Below, piece by piece: positions 36,315-46,247 of a stretch of 64,000 nt of DNA (position 1 is its first letter; the number at the start of each line of letters is the position of its first letter). The position numbers and the translations under genes are program-made. This DNA is from Proteiniborus sp. MB09-C3 (lineage in GTDB: Bacteria > Bacillota > Clostridia > Tissierellales > Proteiniboraceae). The stretch lies in contig NZ_CP127161.1 in the NCBI RefSeq assembly GCF_030263895.1, forward strand, positions 2,604,001 through 2,668,000. The letters run 5' to 3'. The notes beneath the pieces are model-generated. The model did not search any database. It was not told the origin of the DNA and was given only the letters and a program-made list of their open reading frames with translations.

Positions 36315-38042
36315 CTAGCTATACTGAGTTTCAAAGATATTATAATATAATCCTTTATTAGAAATCAGTTCTTCGTGGTCACCACATTCTAGTACTTTTC
36401 CTTCATCTATTAAATAAATTTTCCCTACTTTTTTAATAGTTGACAAGCGATGTGTAATTATTAAAACAGTTCTTTCTTTCATCATTTCTTCTATTGCCTG
36501 TGTTATCTTTTCTTCTGATTCAGAGTCTAAAGCTGATGTTGCTTCATCTAAAAGTAAAATTGAAGAGCCTTTATTTATTGCTCTTGCAATAAGCTATGCG
36601 CTGTTTTTGTCCTCCTGATAGATTAGACCTATTCCCCCCAGAACAGTGTCATAACCATTTGGTAATTCCATAATAAAATCATGAGCATTAGCCATTTTTG
36701 CTGCATGAATAATTTCATCTCTTCTTGAGTTTCTTTTTCCGTAGCTTATATTTTCGGCAACAGTTGTAGGGTAAATATATGTATTCTGTGTTACCATGGA
36801 AATTTGAGAGCGTAAAGCTTTTAAATCAATTTCATTTATAGCATTGCCAAACACTTTTATATTCCCTTCAGTTGCTTTATAAAAACCAAACAAAAGACCT
36901 AATATTGTACTCTTACCTCCTCCACTTGCTCCAATTGAGGCTATTGCTTTGTTTTTAAATAGCTTAAAATCTATATCCTTTAGGGTAGAATTCTGTCCAT
37001 CATATGAAAATGAAACATTTTTAAATTCCACTGAAATATTATTTTTTATTTCAAAAGTATCTTTATTTTCATAAGCCTCTTCAGTTGGATAAGTTAGTAT
37101 CTCATATATTCTCTCTGCTCCTCCCTTTGCAAGTTTTACATTGCTAACCAGATTGACTACTTCAATTACAGGATTACTTAAATAAGTGATTATGGCAAGA
37201 AAAGCAGTAAATTTACCAATAGTCATTTCCCCAATAAATGTCAACCTCCCACCATATAGGTTTATAACAATCATTGGAATCATAAGTACTGATGTGCTTA
37301 GAATCATGGTATATAATCTGCGCTTTACTATTTTCATCTCCGTATGATATACATGTTCTTGATATAGTTTATAGCTATTTTGCAGCTTTTTCTCTAAATT
37401 AAATGACTTTACAATATAAATACCGTTTACAGTGTCTTGAATCATTGAAATAGTCTTACCAAGCTGTTTCTGAAGCTTAGCGGAAAATTTACTTATTGGT
37501 TTAGAAGCAATGTTGTTTAATCCAATTGCAAAGATTAGTACAGTTATTGTTACTAGAAGTAATTTTGGACTAAGAATCAATCCATAAATAATAGAACATA
37601 TAAAAATTAAAGGTTGGTATACGAAATTTGATATCTGAATTAGTAGGTTTTTAACTAGCTCTATATCATCATTTACTCTGGAGGCTAAGTCTCCACTATG
37701 ATGCTTATTAAAATAAGGAAAATAAAGATTCTGTATATGCTCTGCAATTTTATTTCTTAGATTTCGAATTGTATATTGAGTAAATCTAGATGTAGAAAGT
37801 TGTCTTAAAAAAATATTTAATGTACTCATAAGTAAAAGTATTACTACAAACCATAAATAGGTATAAAATTTTTCAACAGTATTATCAAAGGAGAGTATAT
37901 CTGCAAGTTTTTGATATATAATTGGAATTAACATGCTAACTACTACATCAAACAAGCTAAAAATAGCGCTTACAAATAGCCATATTTTATGCTGTTTCCC
38001 AAAAGTCAAAATATATCTAAAGGGACTATTTATTTTTTTCAT
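36315..38042 (-). pseudogene. Frameshifted ABC exporter (MsbA-like half transporter)
   Basis: The intact part encodes six membrane helices, Walker A (GASGGGKST) and Q loop (MVTQNTYIYPTTVAENISYG). The frame breaks near 36635 in a run of six G; the correct continuation in another frame is SNLSGGQKQRIA. A second break (one extra T) lies near 36592, after which the frame reads ARAINKGSSILLLDEATSALDSE, then the H loop (ITHRLS) and a normal C-terminus stopping at 36315. So all domains exist, but no single frame encodes them. The reading start is unclear because the IS110 element ends close upstream. Confidence 0.88.
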
Positions 38043-38079
38043 TTTTATAGCCATTCCTTTCGCTTCGCTCAAGGCACAA

Positions 38080-39690
38080 AACGTAATGAAAAAGTGCTTT
38101 TGAGCGTTATTTGTTTTATAATTAACCCCATAGGGATTTCGGTAAACTACAAATCACGGGGAGGTGAGTGGGCTGTCTGACTTGTCAGATGACCGTATTT
38201 TTATATGTGTAGAACGCCTTTTCAAGCACAAATAAGTGTACCTTAGAGTACGTAACCTTATCTTTGTTTAAACAATCTCGTTTAAATGCCAGGCGTTCAG
38301 TCAATGCCGTATCTCCCTATAATTCTTATGAACTTTCTAGTTCAGAAAGGAGTCCCTATGGCTTTAAAAATCGTGTACAAAATCTGCTGCGGAATTGATG
38401 TTCACAAAACTTTTGTTGTAGCCTGCATCGCTTCCACCGATAAACAAGGTGTTACCACCTACAAGAGCCATCGCTTTTCCACCTACACCAAAGGTCTGAA
38501 AGAGCTGTTACAATGGCTGCTTGAATCTAATTGTAAGGATGTCTGCATGGAATCTACAGGTAAATACTGGATTCCCGTGTACAACGTCTTGGAAAAAGAC
38601 TGTTCTATTGTGCTTGCACATCCTAAATACGTTAAGGCTATTCGTGGTAAAAAACTGACAAGAAAGATGCTAAATGGATTGCTGACCTGTTTAAGCATGA
38701 TCTTGTTGCCGGTAGCTTTATGCCCCCTGCTGATATTCGCCAGCTACGCGACCTTATGCGCTATCGTTACAAACTAACCTGCTTTATGTCCAGTGAAAAG
38801 AACCGTCTTCAAAACTGTCTCACGGTTTCCAACATTCAATTGTCTTCCGTTGTCTCCGACACTTTTGGTAAAAGTGCTCAAAAGATTCTGAATAAGATTC
38901 TTGAAAATCCTCTAGATACTTCATTCGATATTGAACCTTTAATTCACGGCTCTATGAAGGGTAAAATTCCTGAATTACAGCTCGCCGTTGATGGGCATAT
39001 CTCCCCGCAACAGGCTGGTAAATTAAAGATTATCAAGAAGCACTTTGAAGATTTGGAATCCCGGAAATCAGAGTTAGAAGAACTGATTCTTGTGCTCGCC
39101 AGCCCCTATCAACAAGAACTCGACCTAATCCTAACCGCTCCATCTTTTAAAAACATCTTCTCTGCAATCACAATCATTTCAGAGATTGGTGTTAATATGG
39201 AGGCTTTTCCTTCTGGCGAAACACTTGTGTTCATGGGCAGGGCTTACACCTACCAACAATGAAAGTGCAGGGAAGAAAAATCTGTCCGGGTTTCCAAAGC
39301 TGGATGCTATATTAAACCACTTCTTGTTCAATGTGCCAACTCTGTGGTTAAAAGTGAAAAGCATCCAGAAATCCGTAACCGCTACCTTCGTTTAAGAAAG
39401 CGTCGTGGTCACAAGAAGGCAATCATTGCAATAGCAAGAATGCTTCTAACAGCATTATACAACATGTTGAAGAAAAATGAACCATACAATGCTGAACTTT
39501 ACAGAAACTCTGACGTTATTCCTGTCAATCGCGAGATTACTGTAGAGCAGGCTATACAATTAGCAAAATTCCAAGGTTACAGAATTAAGTCAGCTACTGA
39601 ATAACCTTAATTTTGTCTATATATTCAATTTTTTGAAGCCACCGCAAGATGGCTTGTTTGCTATGCCCTTAAGTGAAGTGCCAATCCCTA
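38080..39690 (+). mobile_element. IS110-family element, degraded; ends approximate
   Basis: IS110 elements have no long terminal inverted repeats, so the ends are estimated. It comprises about 270 bases of non-coding DNA before the transposase (38080-38357), with small hairpins such as TCTGAC-TT-GTCAGA (near 38197-38210) and GTAC-CTTAGA-GTAC, and a short 3' region with AAGCCA/TGGCTT. In the IS110 group the upstream non-coding end encodes the bridge RNA that pairs with target and donor DNA, so a bridge RNA is expected here. Confidence 0.7.
38358..39604 (+). pseudogene. IS110-family transposase, multiple frameshifts
   Basis: Begins MALKIVYKICCGIDVHK with AGAAAGGAG upstream. The DEDD RuvC-like N-terminal domain (GIDVHK, CMESTGKYWIPVY) and the C-terminal Transposase_20 domain with serine motif region (ISEIGV...SWAGLTPTNNESAGK) are recognisable. 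Three shifts break it: one A missing near 38652, one extra G near 39221 and one A missing near 39281. Corrected, it would be about 415 residues, the usual size. Not active as written unless the indels are sequencing errors. Confidence 0.9.
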
Positions 39691-39830
39691 GTTTTCTTTT
39701 TCAACCTTCCCCCCTTATAACTTCAATGTGTATTTCAAAAAACTTTTAGTGCCCTATTTTATTGATTTTAATCAAATCACATTTATTCTTACAATACTCA
39801 TTTCTTCATTCCTCTAGAATAAGATAATTC

Positions 39831-40685
39831 CTATTTATGTAAATCAACTATATTAAGCTCGCTAACATCATACATTACTTTAGCATGATTTATCTTTATT
39901 AATTCTCTTGATATCAATTTACCTGTTTTTAAATCTACGCAGTGTCTAAAAACCTTTCCATTTCTATAGACCTGACCATATTCTTTAGAAAAAAACTCAT
40001 CTTCTACCCTTATATGATATTTGCATTCAAGAGGCTTGTCAGCTCTAATTTCTCCGTTTAAATATTCTTTAGATGTATATGTTATCAATTGAAAAGTAAT
40101 ATTTGTTGTATTTTTAAACCTATAATCAATATAATTGTATACAATTGAAGTACCTGTACCAAATGGAATTTGCCTTCCGTTATCAGGAAATAAATCCATT
40201 CCATCATGGTGATGATGTTCTATGATTTGCATTGGTGTATGCAATATCATCCAATGAATTAAATTGGTAAACTGACACATTCCGCCTCCAATTCCTTTAG
40301 TTGTCCTACCATTGCTTATTACGAGTCCATCTTTATAACCTTTTTTAATAGTACACGGTCCAACAAGCTTCCAAAACGATAAAATTTCTCCAGGTCTGAT
40401 TATAACTCTAGATATTTTTGGTGCAGCTAAACTTAAGTTAATGGCTTTATTATCCTGAAGCAAGGGATCTACATCACCTAATTTTCTTCTGATCAATGAA
40501 CTTTGTCTATAGATTAGAAAAGGCAACAAATCATTACTTTTACTTGTTGCTAAATTTCTTATAAATAAATCTTTCATATAGCGCATGAATTGGCACTTTA
40601 TCACTGAAATTTTATAAGTTAAAGGAGATATCTCACAAAAAAGCTTACGTTTCTTATACAAATTTGTTACCCCCATATTTTTCAA
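39831..40685 (-). CDS. VanW-family protein
   Basis: 284 residues without a signal peptide. VanW domain motifs: ILSFWKLVGPCTIKKGYKDG, GIGGGMCQFTNLIHWM, HHHHDGMDLFPDNGRQIPFG and VYNYIDYRFKN. This is the cytosolic VanW type, like the accessory protein of vanB clusters, but no van genes accompany it, so a resistance role is not implied. The TTG start at 40685 has no good ribosome site; a TTG about 8 codons later follows GGGGG. Confidence 0.83.
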   Translation of the reverse strand: MKNMGVTNLYKKRKLFCEISPLTYKISVIKCQFMRYMKDLFIRNLATSKSNDLLPFLIYRQSSLIRRKLGDVDPLLQDNKAINLSLAAPKISRVIIRPGEILSFWKLVGPCTIKKGYKDGLVISNGRTTKGIGGGMCQFTNLIHWMILHTPMQIIEHHHHDGMDLFPDNGRQIPFGTGTSIVYNYIDYRFKNTTNITFQLITYTSKEYLNGEIRADKPLECKYHIRVEDEFFSKEYGQVYRNGKVFRHCVDLKTGKLISRELIKINHAKVMYDVSELNIVDLHK

Positions 40686-41083
40686 AATGACAACTCCAAA
40701 CTTGTATATATCTTAGTTCATTCTTTTTTTGTTTTATATAATTATTTATACTACATTCTATATAATCCAGTCTTTTCCTTCTTTGCTTTTCACATTTTAA
40801 ATTTATGTAAAGATTTATCTGCTAATGCTAGTTGTCCTATTTCAAACTTTCAGCTTATAGCAGTACAAAACAAAAACAGGTGTTTTTATCACCTGCCCCT
40901 ATAATTATTAATTTATTTTTTTAATACGCTTACATGATGGCTTATGTAATTTCCTTAATATAAAAATAAATTGTATAAAGTACAGAAAATATTATTGGTA
41001 TAGCTATGTGATCATTAAGCCTTTGTCTACTAATTTCTCTCACTCCTCAATAAATATAATTATTCTTTATTTTATATAATATC
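40686..41083. other. Intergenic stretch with a terminator and gene scraps
   Basis: AT-rich, no convincing gene. It holds the terminator at 40872-40895, a fragment near 40749-40785 resembling the start region of the 41.4-kb pseudogene (AAGAAGGAAAAG then GGATTATATAGAA on the minus strand), and a possible 33-codon minus-strand frame (about 40950-41050) with a hydrophobic centre but no proper ribosome site. Confidence 0.5.
40872..40895 (-). terminator. Hairpin CAGGTG/CACCTG followed by T run
   Basis: On the minus strand CAGGTG-ATAAAAA-CACCTG is followed by TTTTTG. The same stem with another loop ends the sigK relic near 53.27 kb. Confidence 0.7.
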
Positions 41084-41415
41084 TTATTGTCTGTTAGCTC
41101 TATAGATAATATCAATGTCCCCATCTACAAACCCAATTCCTATTACAGGTACGCTTTTAAGTATATTAGCTTTTCTTCCTTCATCGAGATATTTTTTAAT
41201 TAATTTTGCAGTATAATCCAAGCTCTTTTCTCAATCTTCGATATCTTTAGTTCTTTTAATAAAGCAAATATCTTCTCCTGTCGTAAAATAATCTGTGCAA
41301 TCCCAATCCTCATCGTCTTCATCAAACTCATTAGAACCAATCATCTGTATATCATAAGTCCCTTCTGTGCCCTCATATAAATTAAAATTAAAAGCAATAA
41401 TACCTTATAATCCAA
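41084..41415 (-). pseudogene. Decayed small acidic protein gene
   Basis: Starts at TTG 41415 (AAAGGAGG upstream). After four codons (LDYK) one G appears to be missing; the next frame reads GIIAFNFNLYEGTEGTYDIQ, then SNEFDEDDEDWDCTDYF, an internal TGA (probably Trp in EDWEKSLDY) and VPVIGIGFVDGDIDIIYRA before TAA at 41084. About 108 residues when repaired. The pattern recalls SMI1/Imm-type small immunity proteins but I cannot name a family. Its start region is echoed at about 40.76 and 53.15 kb. Confidence 0.65.
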
Positions 41416-41441
41416 TCTTTTCCTCCTTTATTACTCATATT

Positions 41442-41616
41442 TTAAGATATATCTTGCCAACATTCAACGGTTATCCTTTCTAACAATATCTAGACTATGA
41501 AACCAATTTTGCCTATTGATGTTTCTAGATCCAATAGTAATGCTGCTTTCCCTTCTAATTCTAGTCCCTATACTAAGCCTATAGTGATGTTTCCTTTCAC
41601 ACCTATAATTCTTGGC
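41442..41616 (-). pseudogene. Gene relic with two stops
   Basis: Minus-strand frame reads RIIGVKGNITIGLV, TAG, GLELEGKAALLLDLETSIGK, IGFIV, TAG, ILLERITVEC. The regular pattern suggests a lost real protein, but the family is not recognised. It lies just upstream of the 41.4-kb pseudogene. Confidence 0.4.
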
Positions 41617-41633
41617 ATAAGATAAATGATATT

Positions 41634-42188
41634 TTAATTTTCTTTACTTAGTGAGTAAAATACTCTTTCAATATAATCTAAATCTAATATACTATCAATG
41701 ACCTTAAAATAACTCATATCGGTTATTTCATCATATGATACTATATTTTTTTCTTTATCAATTTTTTTAATATAAATATAGCTCATAATTCTTAAATATT
41801 CTTTACTTAGAATATGAATTTTTATTTTTGAATAGGTATCTTTTTCAATAAAATCTATCTCATATATCTCTCTTGATGGAATTTCTTCAGGTATATCATA
41901 ATCATCTATTCTCTCGATGTTAAGATTTTTAAAATAGTTTAGGAATTCTTTGGTAATATCAGTATTACCACTACTATATCTTACTTCTATAGATTCATTC
42001 TTTCTACTTTCTAATTCTAATTCTAGAAAGTTCTTATCAGGGTACATATCCAAAATCACATCATTAAAAGAACCTTTATCTACTAAGATAGCCTCTGGAT
42101 CTGGTCCATTAGAATTACTTGTCGAACAACCAATTAGTATTAGTATAATTAATGCATTCAATATCATGGCTCTCAATAATCTACTCAT
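41634..42188 (-). CDS. Putative lipoprotein, unknown function
   Basis: 184 residues. Signal peptide with lipobox (ILILIGCSTSNS), then an acidic domain of mixed alpha/beta type (EVRYSSGNTDITKEFLNYF, PEEIPSREIYEIDF). AAAGGAGGAG precedes the ATG. Orphan small lipoproteins like this are frequent in Clostridia. No family recognised. Confidence 0.7.
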   Translation of the reverse strand: MSRLLRAMILNALIILILIGCSTSNSNGPDPEAILVDKGSFNDVILDMYPDKNFLELELESRKNESIEVRYSSGNTDITKEFLNYFKNLNIERIDDYDIPEEIPSREIYEIDFIEKDTYSKIKIHILSKEYLRIMSYIYIKKIDKEKNIVSYDEITDMSYFKVIDSILDLDYIERVFYSLSKEN

Positions 42189-42295
42189 TGACTTTCTCCT
42201 CCTTTCGATATTAGATTATACTTATTTTATGTTCATTCTTCATCTAGCTGCTACGCATTTTACTAAAAATACATCATAAATAGCTTTTCAAACAT

Positions 42296-42341
42296 TTAAA
42301 TCAATGTTTTATTTAGTCTCTTTATAGCTCTCTTCTCAACC
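42296..42341 (-). pseudogene. sigK relic, 3' end (left of IS3)
   Basis: On the minus strand the last codons read VEKRAIKRLNKTLI-stop, matching IEKRAIKKLNKALM-stop of the longer sigK fragment at 53.3 kb. It continues across the IS3 element at 43648. Confidence 0.8.
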
Positions 42342-42428
42342 TGGTGATAGAATAAAAAACGGAGAACATAAACATGATATGTCCTTGAATCTGGTATAAT
42401 AAATATAACAGACAAGGAGAGATCATTT

Positions 42429-42716
42429 ATGGGAACTAAAAAACATTACAGTAAAGAATTTAAACAAGATGCAGTTAATTATTATTATTCATCTGGCAAA
42501 TCAATCAAAGCAGTAGCAGAAGATTTAAAGGTTAGTGCTACAGGTCTTAATAATTGGATTCAAAACGCCAAAAAGAATGATGGAGTAGTAAATCATAGAG
42601 GTTCTGGTAATTATTCATCAGATGCAGAAAAAGAAATTGCAAAACTAAAAAAAGAACTTAGAGATAAAGAGGATGCACTCGAAATACTAAAAAAGGCCAT
42701 AAGCATACTGAACTAA
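42429..42716 (+). CDS. IS3-family OrfA (HTH DNA-binding protein)
   Basis: 95 residues: helix-turn-helix of the HTH_Tnp_1 type (YSKEFKQDAVNYYYSSGKS, AVAEDLKVSATGLNNWI) followed by a leucine-zipper-like coiled coil (AKLKKELRDKEDALEILKKA). AAGGAGAG lies before the ATG. Binds the element ends and, by frameshift at AAAAAAG (42689-42695), is joined to OrfB. Confidence 0.95.
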   Translation: MGTKKHYSKEFKQDAVNYYYSSGKSIKAVAEDLKVSATGLNNWIQNAKKNDGVVNHRGSGNYSSDAEKEIAKLKKELRDKEDALEILKKAISILN

Positions 42717-43594
42717 GATTAACTGAAGAAATATTTAAAGAAGTAAAAAATTTATCTAAAGAACGCCGAATTTCAGTTAACAGTGTGCTTAAAATACTAG
42801 GCGTTTCATCTTCTGGATACTATGATTATCTAAAAAGAGAAGATTCAAATCAGAAGATTAGAAAACAACAGGTTAAGCAAGAAATTACAGAGATTTACAA
42901 TGAATCTAAACAAATATATGGTGCCCCTAAAATAACATCCATACTGCAAAGCAGAGGTCATGTCATTGCAGAGAAAACAGTTGGGAATTATATGCGTGAG
43001 TTAGGCATAAAAGCAATTTGGATAAGCCCATATAGAAGGACAACAATTGATCCAGATTTTGATAATAAACTTAGAAATATTCTAGATAGAAACTTTTCAC
43101 CTAATTCACCAAATACGGTATGGGTAACAGATATTACCTATGTATGGACAGTAAGTGGATTCGTTTACTTAACAACTGTGATGGATCTATTCTCACGAAA
43201 AGTAATAGGTTGGCATCTTTCAGATACTCTTTCAACAGAAGGAGTGTTAAAAGCCATCAATAAGGCAAAATCATCTAGGAAGATAGATGCTCCGATAATC
43301 ATTCATAGCGACAGAGGTGTACAATATGTATCCAAAGCATACATTGAGGCTACACCAGCAGGAGAATTTATACGAAGTTATTCACAAAAGGGAACCCCTT
43401 GGGACAATGCTGTCATTGAGTCTTTTCATGCTCTAATAAAGAGAGAATGGCTCAACAGATTTGTCATAAGGCATATTAGTCATGCTCATGAACTCATTTT
43501 TGAATATATCGAAACATTCTACAATACTAAGAGAATTCACAGTCATTGTGATATGTCTTCACCTTATGACTTTGAGGATAAGCATGTTGGTTAA
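42689..43594 (+). CDS. IS3-family OrfB (DDE transposase), read by -1 frameshift
   Basis: About 301 residues in the -1 frame from the slippery AAAAAAG. HTH_21 domain (EITEIYNESKQIYGAPKIT) then an rve integrase core with catalytic D in WVTDITYVW, D in IIHSDRGVQYVS and E in DNAVIESFHALIKREW (DD35E). No independent start is well placed, so OrfAB fusion is the likely transposase. No lesions seen. Confidence 0.95.
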   Translation, partial: KKGHKHTELRLTEEIFKEVKNLSKERRISVNSVLKILGVSSSGYYDYLKREDSNQKIRKQQVKQEITEIYNESKQIYGAPKITSILQSRGHVIAEKTVGNYMRELGIKAIWISPYRRTTIDPDFDNKLRNILDRNFSPNSPNTVWVTDITYVWTVSGFVYLTTVMDLFSRKVIGWHLSDTLSTEGVLKAINKAKSSRKIDAPIIIHSDRGVQYVSKAYIEATPAGEFIRSYSQKGTPWDNAVIESFHALIKREWLNRFVIRHISHAHELIFEYIETFYNTKRIHSHCDMSSPYDFEDKHVG

Positions 43595-43647
43595 TTGACT
43601 CAAGAATATATTAAGTTTTTATTGTCCGTTTTCTTGACAGAAGACCA

Positions 43648-43692
43648 ACCTTAAACACATATGACCTTGATATGCTTGATCAAACCTAATAT
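43648..43692 (-). pseudogene. sigK relic (right of IS3)
   Basis: On the minus strand this piece reads SISRSYVFK and joins VEKRAIKRLNKTLI beyond the IS3 element when one ACC copy is removed. It matches the helix-turn-helix of sigma region 4.2 (GISRSYVSRIEKRA). Upstream codons have decayed. Confidence 0.78.
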
Positions 43693-43706
43693 CACCTCTT
43701 GTTAAG

Positions 43707-44393
43707 TTATCCATTCATCAATTCTACATAGTCTATAATCTCTTTTAGGGATTGAATCGTCCAGTTATTCTTCTTATGCCCAGATCTGTCTAAATGAAAT
43801 GAAGTAAATCCAAGTTTTCTTGCTCCATCAGCCTCAATGTCATAGTCATCTACATAAATACTTTCAATGGCTTCTACATTAAGTGATTTTAATGCCGAAT
43901 TATAAATAAGTGGTTCTGGCTTTCCAACCCCCACTAAATCACTACAGGTGTAGCTATCTATATATTTCCCTAATCCTAAATTCTCTAATGAAAGTTGAAG
44001 AGATGGCGATGTATCACTTATTATGCCAATTTTATAGCCTTTGTCTTTGAAGTATTCCATTACTTCTATTACCTCATCAAATAAATTCTTATCGTTATTG
44101 CACCAGAGTTCAGAGAATAGTAACTCAGCTCGCTCTTCTACTAAGTCAGATACACCTTCAGCTTTCAATAATTCTTCATAGTATCTCTTCCAAAATTTCT
44201 TTTCTTCATCTAGGCTTTTTAATCCACTCTTTGGATATCTTGCCAAGTCAAACAATTGCATCATTCTATCATAATCTAACTTAAATTCCTTTCTAGACCA
44301 TTCTTCTACGATCTGATTATACCATCTCAATTTTTCTTTATTTCCATATGTAAGTGTTCCATCTCTATCAAAAAATATTGCTTTATATTTCAT
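43707..44393 (-). CDS. HAD-superfamily hydrolase
   Basis: 228 residues. Motif I FFDRDGTLTYG (catalytic Asp pair), motif II IGIISDTSP, motif III Lys in GVGKPEPLIY and motif IV VDDYDIEADGA. Alpha-helical cap between I and II (subclass I). Probably a phosphatase of small phosphoesters. AAGGAGGAG before the ATG. Confidence 0.9.
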   Translation of the reverse strand: MKYKAIFFDRDGTLTYGNKEKLRWYNQIVEEWSRKEFKLDYDRMMQLFDLARYPKSGLKSLDEEKKFWKRYYEELLKAEGVSDLVEERAELLFSELWCNNDKNLFDEVIEVMEYFKDKGYKIGIISDTSPSLQLSLENLGLGKYIDSYTCSDLVGVGKPEPLIYNSALKSLNVEAIESIYVDDYDIEADGARKLGFTSFHLDRSGHKKNNWTIQSLKEIIDYVELMNG

Positions 44394-44454
44394 TTCTAAA
44401 CTCCTCCTTACATTTTACAACTTATCACTTTAGCTAACACACACTTTAATAGGA

Positions 44455-44515
44455 TTTCAGCTAAATCCCCAGTATTTGCAACATATCTGTGCTGAACCCC
44501 AAATATAAATTCCAT
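44455..44515 (-). other. attC-like site remnant (site -1)
   Basis: Contains CAGTATTTGCAACATATCTG then TGCTGAACCCC, close to the left arm of the complete site at 57607 (CAGTATTTGCAACGTCCCTG then AGCTGGACCC). The rest of the palindrome is missing. Confidence 0.55.
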
Positions 44516-44536
44516 AGGATTTCTTTCCTTTATAAT

Positions 44537-44902
44537 CTAAAAATTATGTTCATAATCATAATCATCAAGCAAACGGGTTATTGAAGCAATCTTATCTATG
44601 TCAGGTAAAAAATATGGATTAACTCCATAGATAAGTGGCGAATTGAACACTTCCTCCCGTGTTTTACCTTCAAATTCTTGACGAATATAAGGTAAAATGT
44701 CGGAAGATACATTTATTATTGTGCTATGTCCCAAGGAAATCATTTCAAGGCGCGGCATTACAAATGGAAAATGTTGTCTGCCTTCGTTCTCTCTTGCTTC
44801 TGTGAAAATCAGGCCATCTTTTTAAAAATCATCTGGCGAGCAATTATAGTCAATGGCAAGCTGTTGATATACATAATCCATCATATCTTTTTTATTAATC
44901 AT
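44537..44902 (-). pseudogene. Truncated GNAT-type acetyltransferase gene
   Basis: Starts at ATG 44902 (GGGGG upstream): MINKKDMMDYVYQQLAIDYN, then SPDDF, an in-frame TAA, KDGLIFTEARENEGRQHFPF, then MPRLEMISLGHSTIINVSSD and so on to 44537. This N-terminal region is characteristic of a Clostridia GNAT family whose acetyl-CoA-binding half should follow; here it is absent. So: one nonsense change and loss of the C-terminal half, next to an attC remnant. Confidence 0.75.
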
Positions 44903-45029
44903 AAACTTGTCCCCCTTTTGTAAACATAGTCTTGATTTGTGATATATTACCGATTTTCAGTAATTAAGGAATTTAACTTTTGGAATCTGCCACTGGATTC
45001 GACGATCTCAACGTCTCCTTTCCGTATAA

Positions 45030-45145
45030 TGTTTATGGATTCCTGATGTCCATGGTTTTTAGCCAAGCTTGACATAGTTAGATGAATTTAAAATGGAGCG
45101 ATAGCGGAGCTGTGAATCTTGTGTTATATGTATTAGGGGTTAAGA
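45030..45145 (-). other. attC-like site 0
   Basis: Left box TATAATG with GGATTC arm (45034-45052), right GAATC arm and box GTTATATG (45113-45130). Arms are shorter than in other sites. The remaining gap 44903-45327 has no gene. Confidence 0.5.
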
Positions 45146-45327
45146 CGATAGCAAGCCATAAAGGCTTAGGCCCTAGTAATCTTTGATTAAAATCATACAA
45201 ATTCATCAGTCATTTATATTTCTGCTTCATTGACATTTTCCCATGCTTTTTTCAAAAATACCTTTACGGCCCCATTAGCTGGTTATGCGAAATCTGACAC
45301 ACAATTAGTTACTTTACCTTCACTAAA

Positions 45328-46137
45328 TCATATTAATTTACCTATTTCTGCTTTTAGCCAATCCCCATAGATAGAATAAAAACCCTCATGACTTTCTACT
45401 ATCATCCAGTCCACTTTATCTGAACACCAATATATGTCAAAACCATCTGTATAATATAAATCCAGAGCCGATATATCCATTATGTAGGACGCTGAATTTA
45501 TACCACCGGTATTTACCATATAAATTTTTTCTACTTTTTTTCGTTTTAAAATAGCTAATAAATAGTCAGTTTTTATTTTCTCATTAAAATACGATTTTTC
45601 AAAACACATAGTATCTTTTTCATTTAGTTTTGATTTATACCAAGTTTTATTTATATCTTCCTTAATCTCATTTATCTTTTCTTTAGATAATACTCTTCTA
45701 TAGAATAAAGGTTCTATATTTACTAAGTAATCTTCGTCAATACTATCAATATGGCTAATAAATTTTTGCTTCTCATTATTACAAATTTCTCTTTTCAATT
45801 CTTTAGAAACATCACAATAATGAGTTCTATCGTCAATCTCAGCTTTTTCACATACCGATATTATTCTTTTCTTGATTTCCTGTAACGAATAAAATTTTTC
45901 AGGTGATATAGCTTCTATCTTGTTTAAAATAGCTTGAGATATGTCCTTCTTTATCAGGCAATAAGGATTTTTCTTATTGAAATCTTTCAATAAGTTCATT
46001 ACTTCTTCATTTTTTTGATTAATACATTCTTTATTAAGCTTTTTGAATAGTTCCACTAATGCATTTCTTGAACTTCTAATAATTTCTATAAAATATCTTC
46101 TTGATAATGTATGAATTCCAATAATTCTTTCATCCAT
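45328..46137 (-). CDS. Uncharacterised cassette protein
   Basis: 269 residues, mainly alpha-helical N-terminal two thirds (Lys/Glu/Ile-rich) and a small C-terminal alpha/beta part (YMVNTGGINSASYIMDIS, DLYYTDGFDIYWCSDKVDW). No catalytic motif recognised. GGAGGG lies 18 bases before the ATG, so the start is uncertain. A relic of its C-terminus exists at 33.9 kb, so the family has been mobile or duplicated in this chromosome. Confidence 0.7.
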   Translation of the reverse strand: MDERIIGIHTLSRRYFIEIIRSSRNALVELFKKLNKECINQKNEEVMNLLKDFNKKNPYCLIKKDISQAILNKIEAISPEKFYSLQEIKKRIISVCEKAEIDDRTHYCDVSKELKREICNNEKQKFISHIDSIDEDYLVNIEPLFYRRVLSKEKINEIKEDINKTWYKSKLNEKDTMCFEKSYFNEKIKTDYLLAILKRKKVEKIYMVNTGGINSASYIMDISALDLYYTDGFDIYWCSDKVDWMIVESHEGFYSIYGDWLKAEIGKLI

Positions 46138-46247
46138 TTTTCTACTAGCTACTCCCTCCTTTAATTTCGCATAGAGTTCCCATAATTGTTTCTCTCGCTT
46201 TACTCATTGCTTTTGCAGATGGCTATGCATATGGTATTAATCTTATA

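Larger units (their letters stand above)
42342..43647 (+). mobile_element. IS3-family (IS150-like) insertion sequence, intact
   Basis: 1306 bp. Ends TGGT...ACCA with imperfect inverted repeats sharing TGGT and AAAACGGANAA (left TGGTGATAGAATAAAAAACG, right complement TGGTCTTCTGTCAAGAAAAC). Flanked by a 3-bp target duplication ACC. Contains orfA and orfB with a programmed -1 frameshift. Insertion splits a sigK relic. Confidence 0.92.
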
